Source: TH5896 sp050748485 (GTDB lineage Archaea > Thermoproteota > Nitrososphaeria > Nitrososphaerales > Nitrososphaeraceae). Taken from it: a stretch of 64,000 bases of DNA. The notes below the pieces were generated by a model. The model had not been told where the DNA came from and ran no database searches. It worked only from the letters and a program-made list of their open reading frames with translations. Where the stretch lies: positions 4,034 to 68,033 of the forward strand of contig JBOGPP010000106.1 in assembly GCA_050748485.1 (NCBI GenBank), written 5' to 3'. Positions within the stretch are counted from its first letter, which is position 1; each line of letters opens with the position of its first letter. Below, one piece after another: positions 43,063 through 51,127 of this stretch. The translations under genes were made by a program, and so were the position numbers.

Positions 43063-43491
43063 TCAGTAGAGCCCTTTTCGATGTCCCCTCGACAATATTG
43101 ATTTAAGTTGTCTATGACCAAGCATCAACAGGGCATCGAGATACGAGACCCATCTATACCCGGCGTGCTCATCTGAAATTCTAATATTTCTTGTGTTAGT
43201 GGTTGCGAAATAAAAAATCACATCTTTTTCCGACTTCATGCCATCACCTCTGAAGAAGGAATAACTTATTTTTCCGATATAGGACTGAATGTCTATAGAT
43301 CTAATTCCTGTTTCTTCCGTTACTTCCCGAACTAGAGTCTGTAATTCAGTCTCTCCCTTTTCCTTATGGCCTTGTGGGAAACCCCAGAAACCCCTCCTAT
43401 TTCGCAATAGTAAAAACTCAGAGTTCGTCCCTCCTTCTCCATTTGGTGACCAGTATTTTATTACCGCTCCCACAGATTGTTCCGGCGCCAC
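43063..43491 (-). CDS. NUDIX hydrolase
   Basis: Cleaves nucleoside diphosphates linked to another group. The full Nudix box is GHKEKGETELQTLVREVTEETGI (residues 41-63, with G-x5-E-x7-R-E-x2-E-E-x-G). The adjoining FWGFPQ and HAGYRWVS resemble the diadenosine tetraphosphatase (Ap4A) branch. Length is 142. Substrate is inferred from similarity of the box environment and not certain. Confidence 0.9.
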   Translation of the reverse strand: MAPEQSVGAVIKYWSPNGEGGTNSEFLLLRNRRGFWGFPQGHKEKGETELQTLVREVTEETGIRSIDIQSYIGKISYSFFRGDGMKSEKDVIFYFATTNTRNIRISDEHAGYRWVSYLDALLMLGHRQLKSILSRGHRKGLY

Positions 43492-43581
43492 CCTAAACCA
43501 GTACAGACAGTATAAAGTGCGATATAATATCGTTAAGTGCTGTCAAACGTATTAATATCGACGGTATTGTGACTCTAGATA

Positions 43582-43654
43582 GGGCCGGTCGTCTAGTCTG
43601 GTAGGATACGGCATTGGCATTGCCGAGGTCGTGGGTTCGAATCCCACCCGGTCC
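43582..43654 (+). tRNA. tRNA-Ala (GGC)
   Basis: A complete cloverleaf of 73 bases without intron. Acceptor GGGCCGG pairs with CCGGTCC (one G-U); the anticodon stem CGGCA/TGCCG holds loop TTGGCAT with anticodon GGC; the T arm is GTGGG-TTCGAAT-CCCAC. The D arm is weaker (GTCT/GGAT, with G-U pairs). The 3' CCA is not encoded. A TATTAATATC box lies 25-35 bases upstream. Confidence 0.93.
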
Positions 43655-43756
43655 ATGTACCCGAAGTATCAACTGCCATCGAACCGATAAACCAATAAAT
43701 ATGCGTGAAGAGAAATTCTAGTTGAGCTGCTAGTTTGACGAGGGTACTCATGCACA

Positions 43757-44515
43757 TTGTTCGGTCTTCTTGATGATGCGTTTTATAGCGAAAAAAAGAT
43801 AGCTCTCACAGCAGATCCTAATGCTATGGTTGAGGAGCTACTGGTCTCAGACTATGGAGAACATAATATGTTGGTTTATCCAAATCGCAGATCTTTTAGG
43901 CAATTGTATTCAAAATATTGCAGAAATGTACTTGTTGAACATAACTCAAATGGTGCTGAAAATGAAATGATTTTGATAATATCCTACTATGACACTGCTA
44001 GTAACATTAGAAATGTGCTAAAACGAACTGGAATAGACATCGACGGAGGCATGAAAAAATGGCCTATTGTATTAATGGACTCCGTTACGGCGTATTCATG
44101 TTCTACTGTTGACCAAAGGTGTGAGGGAGCAGGCAATAATCACAGAAATGGCGAGAACTTCGACAAGAGGATTTGGGCACCTAATGAGCAACTGGAGGAT
44201 CAATATGCCCCATTTCCTATCCGATACAAACCGTACAGAATCTTAAATCTCCTGAGTTCCTTGTTACAGAATACGCACGACTTCGGCATGAAAGGGTTGT
44301 GTGTTATTGCTGACGTGGGATCATTCTACCTCCTCAACAGAATCGAAGAACTTGTGGACTACGAATGTTCTTATGCTCCTAAATTTGATAAAAAAATAAA
44401 TGTTAAAGCATTTTGTTGTCATCATCGACAGGAAGTGAAAAAGGCTTTAACAATAGAACAACAAACCAGGATCTTTGACCACCATAACAGAAATCTTCTC
44501 CTTACCAGTAGCTGA
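43757..44515 (+). CDS. MEDS-like sensory domain protein
   Basis: A 252-residue protein resembling the MEDS (DcmR-type sensory) group: HNMLVYPNRRSFRQLYSKYC near residue 36, a beta strand and YYDTASNIRNVLKRTGIDI, VLMDSVTAYS, and a closing ALTIEQQTRIFDHHNRNLLL. These match the recurrent 'Y.D....R..L...GI' and 'HH.RNLL' features of MEDS proteins, which relate to RecA/KaiC-like folds. The ligand is unknown. No DNA-binding or kinase domain is attached, so it may signal by protein contact. The TTG start at 43757 follows tRNA-Ala by about 100 bases. Confidence 0.55.
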   Translation: MFGLLDDAFYSEKKIALTADPNAMVEELLVSDYGEHNMLVYPNRRSFRQLYSKYCRNVLVEHNSNGAENEMILIISYYDTASNIRNVLKRTGIDIDGGMKKWPIVLMDSVTAYSCSTVDQRCEGAGNNHRNGENFDKRIWAPNEQLEDQYAPFPIRYKPYRILNLLSSLLQNTHDFGMKGLCVIADVGSFYLLNRIEELVDYECSYAPKFDKKINVKAFCCHHRQEVKKALTIEQQTRIFDHHNRNLLLTSS

Positions 44516-44726
44516 AATAGTTCAGGCATGTGTTACCGAATGACGAGACACGATGATTTTTCTCCGCAATATCAAAAATCTAAAGATTAGTAGGGTGAAG
44601 TAGCATACCCAGAGAAAAGAAGGTCAATCTTGGTCTCCAGAAATCAAATGCAGGACGAGGAGTATTTTCATTTTCAAAATGATTGGTGATAAGGACCACT
44701 ATATTTTAAGAATTCAAAGTCCCTAT

Positions 44727-45236
44727 TCAGGAATTCCAGAGCGGGAGGTCTATTGGGAAGTACTCCTTTATGGTAATCGCAAGTTGCTTTCGTATGTAAA
44801 TATCATAAATTCTGTATATTGCATTTCGCCTTCGATCGAATCCTATATTCTTAATATGCCGAAAGGTTTCAATGCTTAAATCTTCGATTGAGCTGCCAAT
44901 CCCCTTTTTTCCATCAACTATTCTATCTAGTAACAAAATTGGAAGATTTTGAGTCTCAATCTTCGATTCGGCATGCATTATCACCCCACCATCAAGTTTG
45001 TTTCTAACACACACCTTGCGATATAACATAGAGCCAGACTTTTTCTGACCTAGTAAGACAATTTCAATGTTATTCCTTACTAATGCTTGAAGTACACTTT
45101 CCAAGACACCGTTCTGTATGATGACAATTAGTAAGAGTGGAGGAATTTTGTACTGCAATTTAGTTTCTAATTCGACTACCGCCTTTTGCAATGTTGACCA
45201 ATTATACATTCCAGAAGCAAGTCTGATTCTTTTCAA
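44727..45236 (-). CDS. Protein of unknown function, 169 residues
   Basis: Not recognised. The predicted protein is basic and beta/alpha mixed: QYKIPPLLLIVIIQNGVLESVLQALVRNNIEIVLLGQKK and a C-terminal part with SIETFRHIKNIGFDRRRNAIY. The order (strand, helix, 'KVCVRNKLDGGVIMHAES', 'LDRIVDGKKG') is faintly like the sensor half of TrmB/PLD-type regulators, in which a ligand-binding segment lacks the DNA-binding head. That reading is weak. It lies between the MEDS-like gene and the UbiA-like gene on the minus strand. Confidence 0.5.
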   Translation of the reverse strand: MKRIRLASGMYNWSTLQKAVVELETKLQYKIPPLLLIVIIQNGVLESVLQALVRNNIEIVLLGQKKSGSMLYRKVCVRNKLDGGVIMHAESKIETQNLPILLLDRIVDGKKGIGSSIEDLSIETFRHIKNIGFDRRRNAIYRIYDIYIRKQLAITIKEYFPIDLPLWNS

Positions 45237-45286
45237 TTCTGTTTGGATAGGCTAAACACAATTAAAAGGTGTGCTTTAGAAGAGTA

Positions 45287-45991
45287 TTAGCCCAGAACAA
45301 TACGTATAGCCAGGGCCGCCATGGCAATACTTAGTGTGCCCATACTAATTATTTTCAGATACTTTTCTAACGTGTGCATGGAGACATTTTGCTCATTCCT
45401 ACTTTTGAGGATCTTGTAAGGCCTAGAAAGACTAATTTCAACGTAACTGATGAAACCAGCAACAGTCGCCACAAGTATCGATTCAAGACTAATTGTATTG
45501 GTCTGCATCATGTAACCAGCCAGGACGGGAAGCGCTCCCCATGCTACCACAAACCAAAAATTTGTGTGGAAATACCCCTTAAATTTCTCGAAGTTATACG
45601 CAAATAGAAAAAAACCTTCTGCAACTGCTACGACTGAGAGCGAAGGCACAAACAAAATGATATAGTAGACGCCTATTGCATAGGCGATTGAGAGGGACAA
45701 CACCAAGACGGTCCATGAAGTTGATTTGCTAAATTCTATTCCCCAAGGTCTCTTTTTCGAACCAATATAATCGGCAAAGTGAGCGCCGATTCCCAAGGCA
45801 AAAAAGTAAATAACGATGATTCCTACTATCCTCTCCCAATGGATTGAAGGAGTAAGGAGAGAGCCCAGTAACGCAAATGATATACACATCGCAGTATACG
45901 GCAAAAATAGAATTCCTATTGCTATTCTAAATTGAGTTGGACCAAACTTTGGTACGAACCATTCATTCAGCCGATTAGTGTCCTCACTCAT
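45287..45991 (-). CDS. UbiA-like integral membrane protein, degenerate
   Basis: A membrane protein with about eight hydrophobic helices. LGIGAHFADYIGSKKRPWG and FAYNFEKFKGYFHTNFWFVVAWGALPVLAGYM resemble the two catalytic loops of UbiA prenyltransferases, the second through 'N...WG.LP.LAGY'. However, the first Asp-rich N-D-x3-D motif is missing, only single acidic residues remaining. It may be a diverged or inactive prenyltransferase-like protein. The ATG at 45991 overlaps the UbiE-like stop (ATGAGTGA); a TTG at 46006 would add five residues. Translational coupling suggests joint action on a prenylated substrate. Confidence 0.5.
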   Translation of the reverse strand: MSEDTNRLNEWFVPKFGPTQFRIAIGILFLPYTAMCISFALLGSLLTPSIHWERIVGIIVIYFFALGIGAHFADYIGSKKRPWGIEFSKSTSWTVLVLSLSIAYAIGVYYIILFVPSLSVVAVAEGFFLFAYNFEKFKGYFHTNFWFVVAWGALPVLAGYMMQTNTISLESILVATVAGFISYVEISLSRPYKILKSRNEQNVSMHTLEKYLKIISMGTLSIAMAALAIRIVLG

Positions 45992-46658
45992 TCTTCTTAG
46001 CAACAATCATTTTGGAAGTACCAAATGTGAAATACGTAGAACTTATTTCGACAAAGCCATGACATCTTAAGGATGCGAGAAGCTGCTCCGACCACTTTGA
46101 ATTCTCAATCATCTGATCAAGTTCTAAGAAGACATGCTGCCACGATGTTACAATCGAACCTGCTATACGCAATAATTTGAAATGTGACTTCCAGAGAAAT
46201 CTAACAACTTTGTTTTTTGGATATGAAAAATCATGAAACACAACAACCCCGTTTGGAGTTATCACTCTACTAATTTCAGTTACAAGTTTGTTGATGTCCA
46301 CATACTTTGCCAAGTATGAAGATACGATACAGTCACAGCTACGATTCCTAAAGGGCAACATTTCAGCGTTTGCGTTAACCACATTACGGATCTTTCTCCT
46401 ATTATTGGAAATCTTGGCATAGTCAAATGAGAGATCCAAACTCAAAACATCTAATCCGCTAGTGCTGCTCTCGATCATCTCGCTTAGAATTCCAGTACCG
46501 GAAGCTAGATCTAGCACGATTTTTCCTTGGATCTTATTCAGAATTTTTTTTTTCCAATGCATATCTCTGCCAATTGTAGCATATCGCACGATCCGGTCAT
46601 ATGTATTGGCGTTTTGCTTAGTAAAAAAATGCCTTGCATTATGTAATCCTGGATGCAC
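45984..46658 (-). CDS. UbiE-like SAM-dependent methyltransferase
   Basis: A class I methyltransferase of 224 residues with IVLDLASGTGILSEMIE (SAM loop, near residue 47), LSLDLSFDYAKI, NAEMLPFRNRSCDCIVSSYLAKYV and VITPNGVVVFHDF, the order of UbiE/COQ5-type quinone methyltransferases. The substrate is unproven. Its GTG start lies 70 bases from the divergent kinase-like gene; its stop overlaps the start of the UbiA-like gene. In Thaumarchaeota menaquinones are the main quinones, so a role in quinone synthesis is possible. Confidence 0.75.
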   Translation of the reverse strand: MHPGLHNARHFFTKQNANTYDRIVRYATIGRDMHWKKKILNKIQGKIVLDLASGTGILSEMIESSTSGLDVLSLDLSFDYAKISNNRRKIRNVVNANAEMLPFRNRSCDCIVSSYLAKYVDINKLVTEISRVITPNGVVVFHDFSYPKNKVVRFLWKSHFKLLRIAGSIVTSWQHVFLELDQMIENSKWSEQLLASLRCHGFVEISSTYFTFGTSKMIVAKKNE

Positions 46659-46688
46659 TAGCCTAGTTCATAATACATTTTTCTTGCG

Positions 46689-46701
46689 TATAAAGCTTAT
46701 A
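46689..46701. promoter_or_regulatory. Bidirectional TATA element
   Basis: TATAAAGCTTATA can be read as a TATA box on both strands. It lies about 30 bases from the GTG of the UbiE-like gene on the minus strand and about 28 bases from the TTG of the kinase-like gene on the plus strand. The two divergent genes probably share this promoter and hence their control. Confidence 0.45.
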
Positions 46702-46728
46702 GTTATCATACGAACAATATGTTGCTAG

Positions 46729-47421
46729 TTGTATTTTGTGAATTGGCAAAGGCATGTTCGGCGAGGCGAATACGAAGGTCGCAAAGTAGTCATAAAAACC
46801 AACAAGAAAATTAAGGGCTTTAGAGATTTCATCCTTGTATTTTCTTTTGTGCTGACGTCAGTGCTAATGCTTCATCCGAGCGCTCCACATCCGCTTGGTT
46901 CAATGTTATTGTATAACGAGAGCGCTGTGATGAGAGAAACACTTAGGAAGTTAGAAATACTTAGCCCAGCTCTTTTATACAATAGCAAGAGGGTCCTAAT
47001 AGAGGAATATATCGAGGGGGGTAATTTGTATTCTCTTTTCGAGAAAGAGGAGGACACGTCGTTAGCAAATAGAGCAGGTATTATCACGGCACGTCTTCAC
47101 AATGCTGAATTAGTTTTTCTAGATAACAAGGCCGAAAACTACCTGATAGACAGTCAAGGAAAGCTAGTCAGAACAGATTTGAGTTTCATCATGAGAAACC
47201 ATTCTGTTTTTTCAAGAAGCATGGATATAGCTAGCTTCTTAGCCAGCATAATGGATTTAAGTAGTTCTAGATATCACACAATTCATAACACTTTCGTCAG
47301 GGCTTATATGAACGAAACAGGCAAGTCATGCCCATACCTTTACATTATATTGAGAAACATTATGGCCTTAGCGCTTACCTCAAATAGAGTTAATACGTTT
47401 GTGAACTTATTGAAATCTTGA
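46729..47421 (+). CDS. Protein kinase-like protein (Bud32/RIO-like), possibly membrane-associated
   Basis: A 230-residue protein. KVVIKTNKKIKGFRD could supply the ATP-contacting Lys, VLIEEYIEGGNLYSLF is the hinge region, LHNAELVFLDNKAENYLID resembles the catalytic loop (D-x4-N) and VRTDLSFI could replace the D-F-G motif. Similar compact kinases include Bud32 and Kdo kinase-like proteins. A hydrophobic stretch (DFILVFSFVLTSVLML, about residues 33-48) inside the N-lobe is unusual and may be a membrane contact. Catalytic activity is uncertain because the usual glycine loop is not evident. Divergent from the UbiE-like gene. Confidence 0.6.
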   Translation: MYFVNWQRHVRRGEYEGRKVVIKTNKKIKGFRDFILVFSFVLTSVLMLHPSAPHPLGSMLLYNESAVMRETLRKLEILSPALLYNSKRVLIEEYIEGGNLYSLFEKEEDTSLANRAGIITARLHNAELVFLDNKAENYLIDSQGKLVRTDLSFIMRNHSVFSRSMDIASFLASIMDLSSSRYHTIHNTFVRAYMNETGKSCPYLYIILRNIMALALTSNRVNTFVNLLKS

Positions 47422-47481
47422 AGGGAGCTGAAAAATCCACTGCGTTTAATGGTTGTGGCGATGTCGAAATTATATTTTCTG

Positions 47482-47877
47482 CTATATAGGTGGCAACTCC
47501 GTTTTCTTGTCAAAACCACCTGAGCCAAAGCGACAGTAGAAGCACTGGTCAGACATCATGTATGGAATCTTTTGAATGACAACAGCTCCAATCTTTAATG
47601 CGATCTTAGTCATAATTTTGTATTTCATTGGCATGGACGGAATAACCTCTTTGAAGTAAACATCATAATGATCTGGACAAAACTTTAATGTAACCTGAGC
47701 TTTCTGCCTAGATTGATGCCCTTTATCCCTTGATGAGACGTTTAGATTTTTTGCCACATTAATTTGTTCTCTGATATACTCGTGCTTTGGACATGGGCAA
47801 TCCTTCCCTTGAGGATGTTTGTACGCAGGAAGATTCTTCCAGTCAAAGTCAGGGTAATTCTTCTCAAAGTCTTCCAT
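47482..47877 (-). CDS. Cysteine-rich protein of unknown function
   Basis: 131 residues, not recognised. Potential metal ligands are grouped as KDCPCPKHEYI near residue 27, KFCPDHYDVYF in the middle and DQCFYCRFGSGGFD near the end, in total six Cys and three His. Such an arrangement would suit one or two zinc ions or an iron-sulfur cluster. The rest is short helices. It lies between two plus-strand genes. Confidence 0.55.
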   Translation of the reverse strand: MEDFEKNYPDFDWKNLPAYKHPQGKDCPCPKHEYIREQINVAKNLNVSSRDKGHQSRQKAQVTLKFCPDHYDVYFKEVIPSMPMKYKIMTKIALKIGAVVIQKIPYMMSDQCFYCRFGSGGFDKKTELPPI

Positions 47878-48015
47878 TCATTAATCCAAATTTTATTGAA
47901 TGTTATCTGATATAAACATGTAGGGATAAAAATGCCTTCCGTTGGCAAGAATTAAATAGTCAAAGGGATCAGAAAAAATATATTTTTGGTTATATTACAA
48001 TCGTCAGGCGACGTG

Positions 48016-49029
48016 ATGCGAGACCAGCATACCAGTAAGAGCGGCAATTCTGCAAAATCAGCAGCTACCACCACTTCGCAGACAAGGAATAGAGATGATG
48101 GAACGTTGTCGAGACAACCTGCACCGGATTCCAACCTTAGAACTTTGCAAGATTTTAAGAAAACCCTTCTCGAAGAGAAGAAGACAGGTGAAGAGACAAT
48201 AGAAAGTCTAAACAAGAAAATAGACGACACAAAAAGACTCATTGACGATGAACGCATCAATCTGGATGAATTACGAGCTAAATTAAAAGTGGTAAACGAG
48301 CAGAAAGATGCCGAATTTGGCAGGTTTACCGAACTGAAGAATGCACTCGTTACAGCAAGGACTCAGATGAAGTCTCTTGATGAAAAAGCATCAACTCCAC
48401 GTTCAAGAAAGGATAGATATGATCTGGTAAATCTGAATAATCAGCTGGATCAAATTGAGCGCGATATTCAGACAAAGAAGCTTTCGAAGGATGAAGAACG
48501 CAGACTGGTTCTGAAGTCAAAGGAAGTTGCGACCAAACTTTACGCCCTGAAAGCAATTCATAAGAAAGAGGATAGGTTTAGAACTATTTCGATCCAATAT
48601 GATGTTCTAAAGAACAAGATGAACAAACTGTTTAACCAGAAATCTGAGCTAGGTGAGGGCATTGGAAAAATAAAATCAGAGCTAGACGAGTTGCTTAATC
48701 TCAGGGAAAGTTTGTATGAAGACCGTCGTAAGAACATCAGGAATGTAAGGGAAGCTGATGCGAAACTAGAAATGGTTGATACTCAACTTAATGCGATCCA
48801 ATTCAAGAGAACCAGAGCAGCTTCCGAGCAACGAGCCAGAAGGTATTCTCGAAGCGAAGGTAAGGAGAATCGATATATCGCCTCTCAAGAAAAAGGTAAA
48901 CGAAGTAAGGAAAATCAGGATAGGTGGAATATTCTTAAGGAAGCTGCTCTTAAGAAAATGTCTGGCGGAGAAAAACTGACATTTGAAGAGATGAAACTTA
49001 TATATGGTGAGAATGGAACTACTGATTGA
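48016..49029 (+). CDS. Long coiled-coil protein
   Basis: 338 residues, almost entirely coiled coil from about residue 40 (LQDFKKTLLEEKKTGEETIESLNKKIDD...), with a Ser/Thr-rich N-terminal tail and a basic C-terminal tail. Such proteins are conserved in Thaumarchaeota but their role is not known; structural or SMC-like accessory functions are possible. The ATG at 48016 is chosen; an upstream TTG (47986) would sit on the TATA-like ATATATTTTT at 47977-47986. No ATPase or head domain. Confidence 0.65.
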   Translation: MRDQHTSKSGNSAKSAATTTSQTRNRDDGTLSRQPAPDSNLRTLQDFKKTLLEEKKTGEETIESLNKKIDDTKRLIDDERINLDELRAKLKVVNEQKDAEFGRFTELKNALVTARTQMKSLDEKASTPRSRKDRYDLVNLNNQLDQIERDIQTKKLSKDEERRLVLKSKEVATKLYALKAIHKKEDRFRTISIQYDVLKNKMNKLFNQKSELGEGIGKIKSELDELLNLRESLYEDRRKNIRNVREADAKLEMVDTQLNAIQFKRTRAASEQRARRYSRSEGKENRYIASQEKGKRSKENQDRWNILKEAALKKMSGGEKLTFEEMKLIYGENGTTD

Positions 49030-49094
49030 AGAGGGTCCTATGTATGGCCTTCAGTAGTAGTGAATTAGAATCTAAATGCTAGTCGTTACTGTAG

Positions 49095-49712
49095 ATGATA
49101 CTTTTCACCCTTAAAGAAGGTCACCATTTAGTAAATGTGGCGCGCGACATTGTCGAAAGACTATTTGATGATAGACGTCCTTCATTGGAACCTTTAATTC
49201 AAACTAATGTGAAAGCGGGTGTTTTTGTGTCCATTCATGACTGCTCGACCGGTGAAAATATCTTGAGGGGTTGTGTTGGTTTCCCACTGCCTAGAGGTGA
49301 ATTTTGTTCATCGTTAGAGGAAGCTGCTATCGCAGCTGCCACACAAGATCCGCGATTTAGTCCCATTTCAAAAGAAGAGCTTGGCAAGGTGATCTTTGAG
49401 GTAAGTATCTTGAATCGTCCCGAATTGATCAGTGTTGCAAAGCCTGCCGACTATTTGACCATGGTGAAGATCGGAGTAGACGGATTAATGCTAAGTTGGG
49501 GTGAACACTCGTCATTGTTACTACCTCAAGTTGCTTTAGAATTTAACTGGACTGTGGATGAATTTCTTAGTAATCTGTGCCATAAGGCAGGTTTAACGCC
49601 GGACATGTGGATGAACAAAGACGTTAAAATATACAAATTTAACTGTGTCATTTTCAGAGAGTCAAAACCCAGAGACGGAATTTATCAGGTAGATGGTCGA
49701 ACATCTGAATAG
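49095..49712 (+). CDS. AMMECR1 family protein
   Basis: 205 residues with the family signature LRGCVGFPLPRGEFCSSLEEAAIAAATQDPRFSPIS (L-R-G-C-x-G around residue 55) and VEVSILNRPEL-like FEVSILNRPELIS, VGVDGLML, LLPQVALEFNWTVDEFL. The protein family is universal in archaea and eukaryotes but its reaction is not settled. In many bacteria it is fused or adjacent to MEMO and a radical SAM protein. MEMO is also in this window at 59341-60198, about 10 kb away. A TATA-like box is not clear here. Confidence 0.92.
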   Translation: MILFTLKEGHHLVNVARDIVERLFDDRRPSLEPLIQTNVKAGVFVSIHDCSTGENILRGCVGFPLPRGEFCSSLEEAAIAAATQDPRFSPISKEELGKVIFEVSILNRPELISVAKPADYLTMVKIGVDGLMLSWGEHSSLLLPQVALEFNWTVDEFLSNLCHKAGLTPDMWMNKDVKIYKFNCVIFRESKPRDGIYQVDGRTSE

Positions 49713-49795
49713 GCTAATGATAAGTGCTCGTTGGTGATCGAATCTGCAACAAATGAAAGCTAAATATTTCTTGCCTTGGGATTGATCCAGGATTC

Positions 49796-50968
49796 TTGTC
49801 AAGGATCTATATCTCGCCTTATGGAGTCGGGCTGGGCCATGCTAGCAGAATGTTGATGCTCGGAGAGCAGGTTAGAGAATTAGGATATGAGGTGTCATTT
49901 TCTTCGTTTGGGGAAGCAACTGATTTTTTGAGGCACAATGGATTTCAATGCGAAAGAGTTCCGCCTCTAGAGCTTTCTTGGACTTCAGAGGGCGCCTTTT
50001 CGACAAAGAAAAGCATAGCGAGCATTCCCTATCAATTCTCAAATTTCTCCAAACAATTGAACGCAGAGATCAGAAATATCGCTGTATATCGACCAGATCT
50101 TGTTATCTCGGATACTAGACTCTCTCCTTTGATAGTTTCCAAAGTCCTCAAAGTACCTTCAGTAGTCATACTAAATCAAATAAGGCTACTACTATCTCCT
50201 TCACTGAGAAAAATACGAATTGCTCGTCTCTACGAAGAAATTAATGGGCAGTTACTTGGCGCCCTCTGGTCCTTCGCAGAGAAGATATTGATACCTGATC
50301 TTCCTCCCCCTATGACAATCAGTGAAAAAAATATCTGGAATGTCAGCACTACCTCAAGTAGGGTAAAATATGTTGGATTCACAGCTCCTAATCCTACCAT
50401 TGTCCCAAGACGGTTAGAAGAGGCGAGTCAGATGCTCCATCTTAGTAGCGAAAAGCCATTCATTTTCCTTCATATTAGTGGACCAGAACCTACTCGCAGA
50501 CCCCTTACCAATATAGTTATGAGTGCCCTCAAGGAGCTAGAACCACAGATACAATATGTCATATCAGAAGGTAAACCTGGAGGTAACCCTTGTCCACAAA
50601 AGATTTCGAATTCAGGTTGGTATTTTGAATGGTGCCCCATTAGAGATGAGCTTTTTTCCCTATGCCATGCCCTCGTAATAAGGGCTGGTCATGCGTCGAT
50701 TTCTCAATCCATTCAATTTGGAAAGCCATTCTTGTGTATTCCGATAGAGAATCATGGAGAACAGCTGGCTAACTCTGATAAAGTTTCAGAGTTAAAAATC
50801 GGCATTTCGTTGAGGCAGGACAAGCTAACTCTGGACACCTTAAAGCAGGCGATCATGACTCTGATAGTTAGTAAACAGTATCGTAAGAATGTATCACATC
50901 TCATGAAAATTGCGCACGGGCTGAATGGAGTTCAGAACATCGTGAAAGAGGTTAAACCCTACTTGTAA
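49796..50968 (+). CDS. GT-B glycosyltransferase of the UDP-glycosyltransferase type
   Basis: 390 residues with the GT-B fold. The N-terminal domain opens with IYISPYGVGLGHASRMLMLG; the donor-binding C-terminal domain has FIFLHISGPEPTRRPL and EWCPIRDELFSLCHALVIRAGHASISQSIQFGKPFLCIPIENHGEQLANS, the donor-binding loop of MurG/MGT-like enzymes. A TTG at 49796 is the start. The acceptor could be a lipid or a protein glycan. The nucleotide-sugar dehydrogenase at 31.3 kb could supply a donor, though the genes are far apart. Confidence 0.88.
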   Translation: MSRIYISPYGVGLGHASRMLMLGEQVRELGYEVSFSSFGEATDFLRHNGFQCERVPPLELSWTSEGAFSTKKSIASIPYQFSNFSKQLNAEIRNIAVYRPDLVISDTRLSPLIVSKVLKVPSVVILNQIRLLLSPSLRKIRIARLYEEINGQLLGALWSFAEKILIPDLPPPMTISEKNIWNVSTTSSRVKYVGFTAPNPTIVPRRLEEASQMLHLSSEKPFIFLHISGPEPTRRPLTNIVMSALKELEPQIQYVISEGKPGGNPCPQKISNSGWYFEWCPIRDELFSLCHALVIRAGHASISQSIQFGKPFLCIPIENHGEQLANSDKVSELKIGISLRQDKLTLDTLKQAIMTLIVSKQYRKNVSHLMKIAHGLNGVQNIVKEVKPYL

Positions 50969-51021
50969 CATTTTTCGATTTTATGCATAGGCGTACTTTG
51001 TAAAAACATGGCTTAACAACT

Positions 51022-51074
51022 GCATCGTGGACGCGACAGGTTCGTCCTGCGTAGTGGCTCAATTCTGCAGATGC
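51022..51074. ncRNA. Possible hairpin RNA or bidirectional terminator
   Basis: Between two convergent stops, GCATC (51022-51026) pairs with GATGC (51070-51074), and inside ACGC...AGG (51031-51034, 51038-51040) pairs with CCT-GCGT (51046-51052) with a three-base bulge and a five-base loop. The segment is more GC-rich than its surroundings. It may mark the end of transcription for both genes or a small RNA. Confidence 0.3.
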
Positions 51075-51127
51075 GACAACTTGAAAGACAAATCATCCGG
51101 AGACGAATTAAGCCGAGTTCCCGCAGA

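Noticed and set aside
44679..44879. Plus-strand frame antisense to the 169-residue gene
   Set aside because: It overlaps a longer, more protein-like frame on the minus strand.
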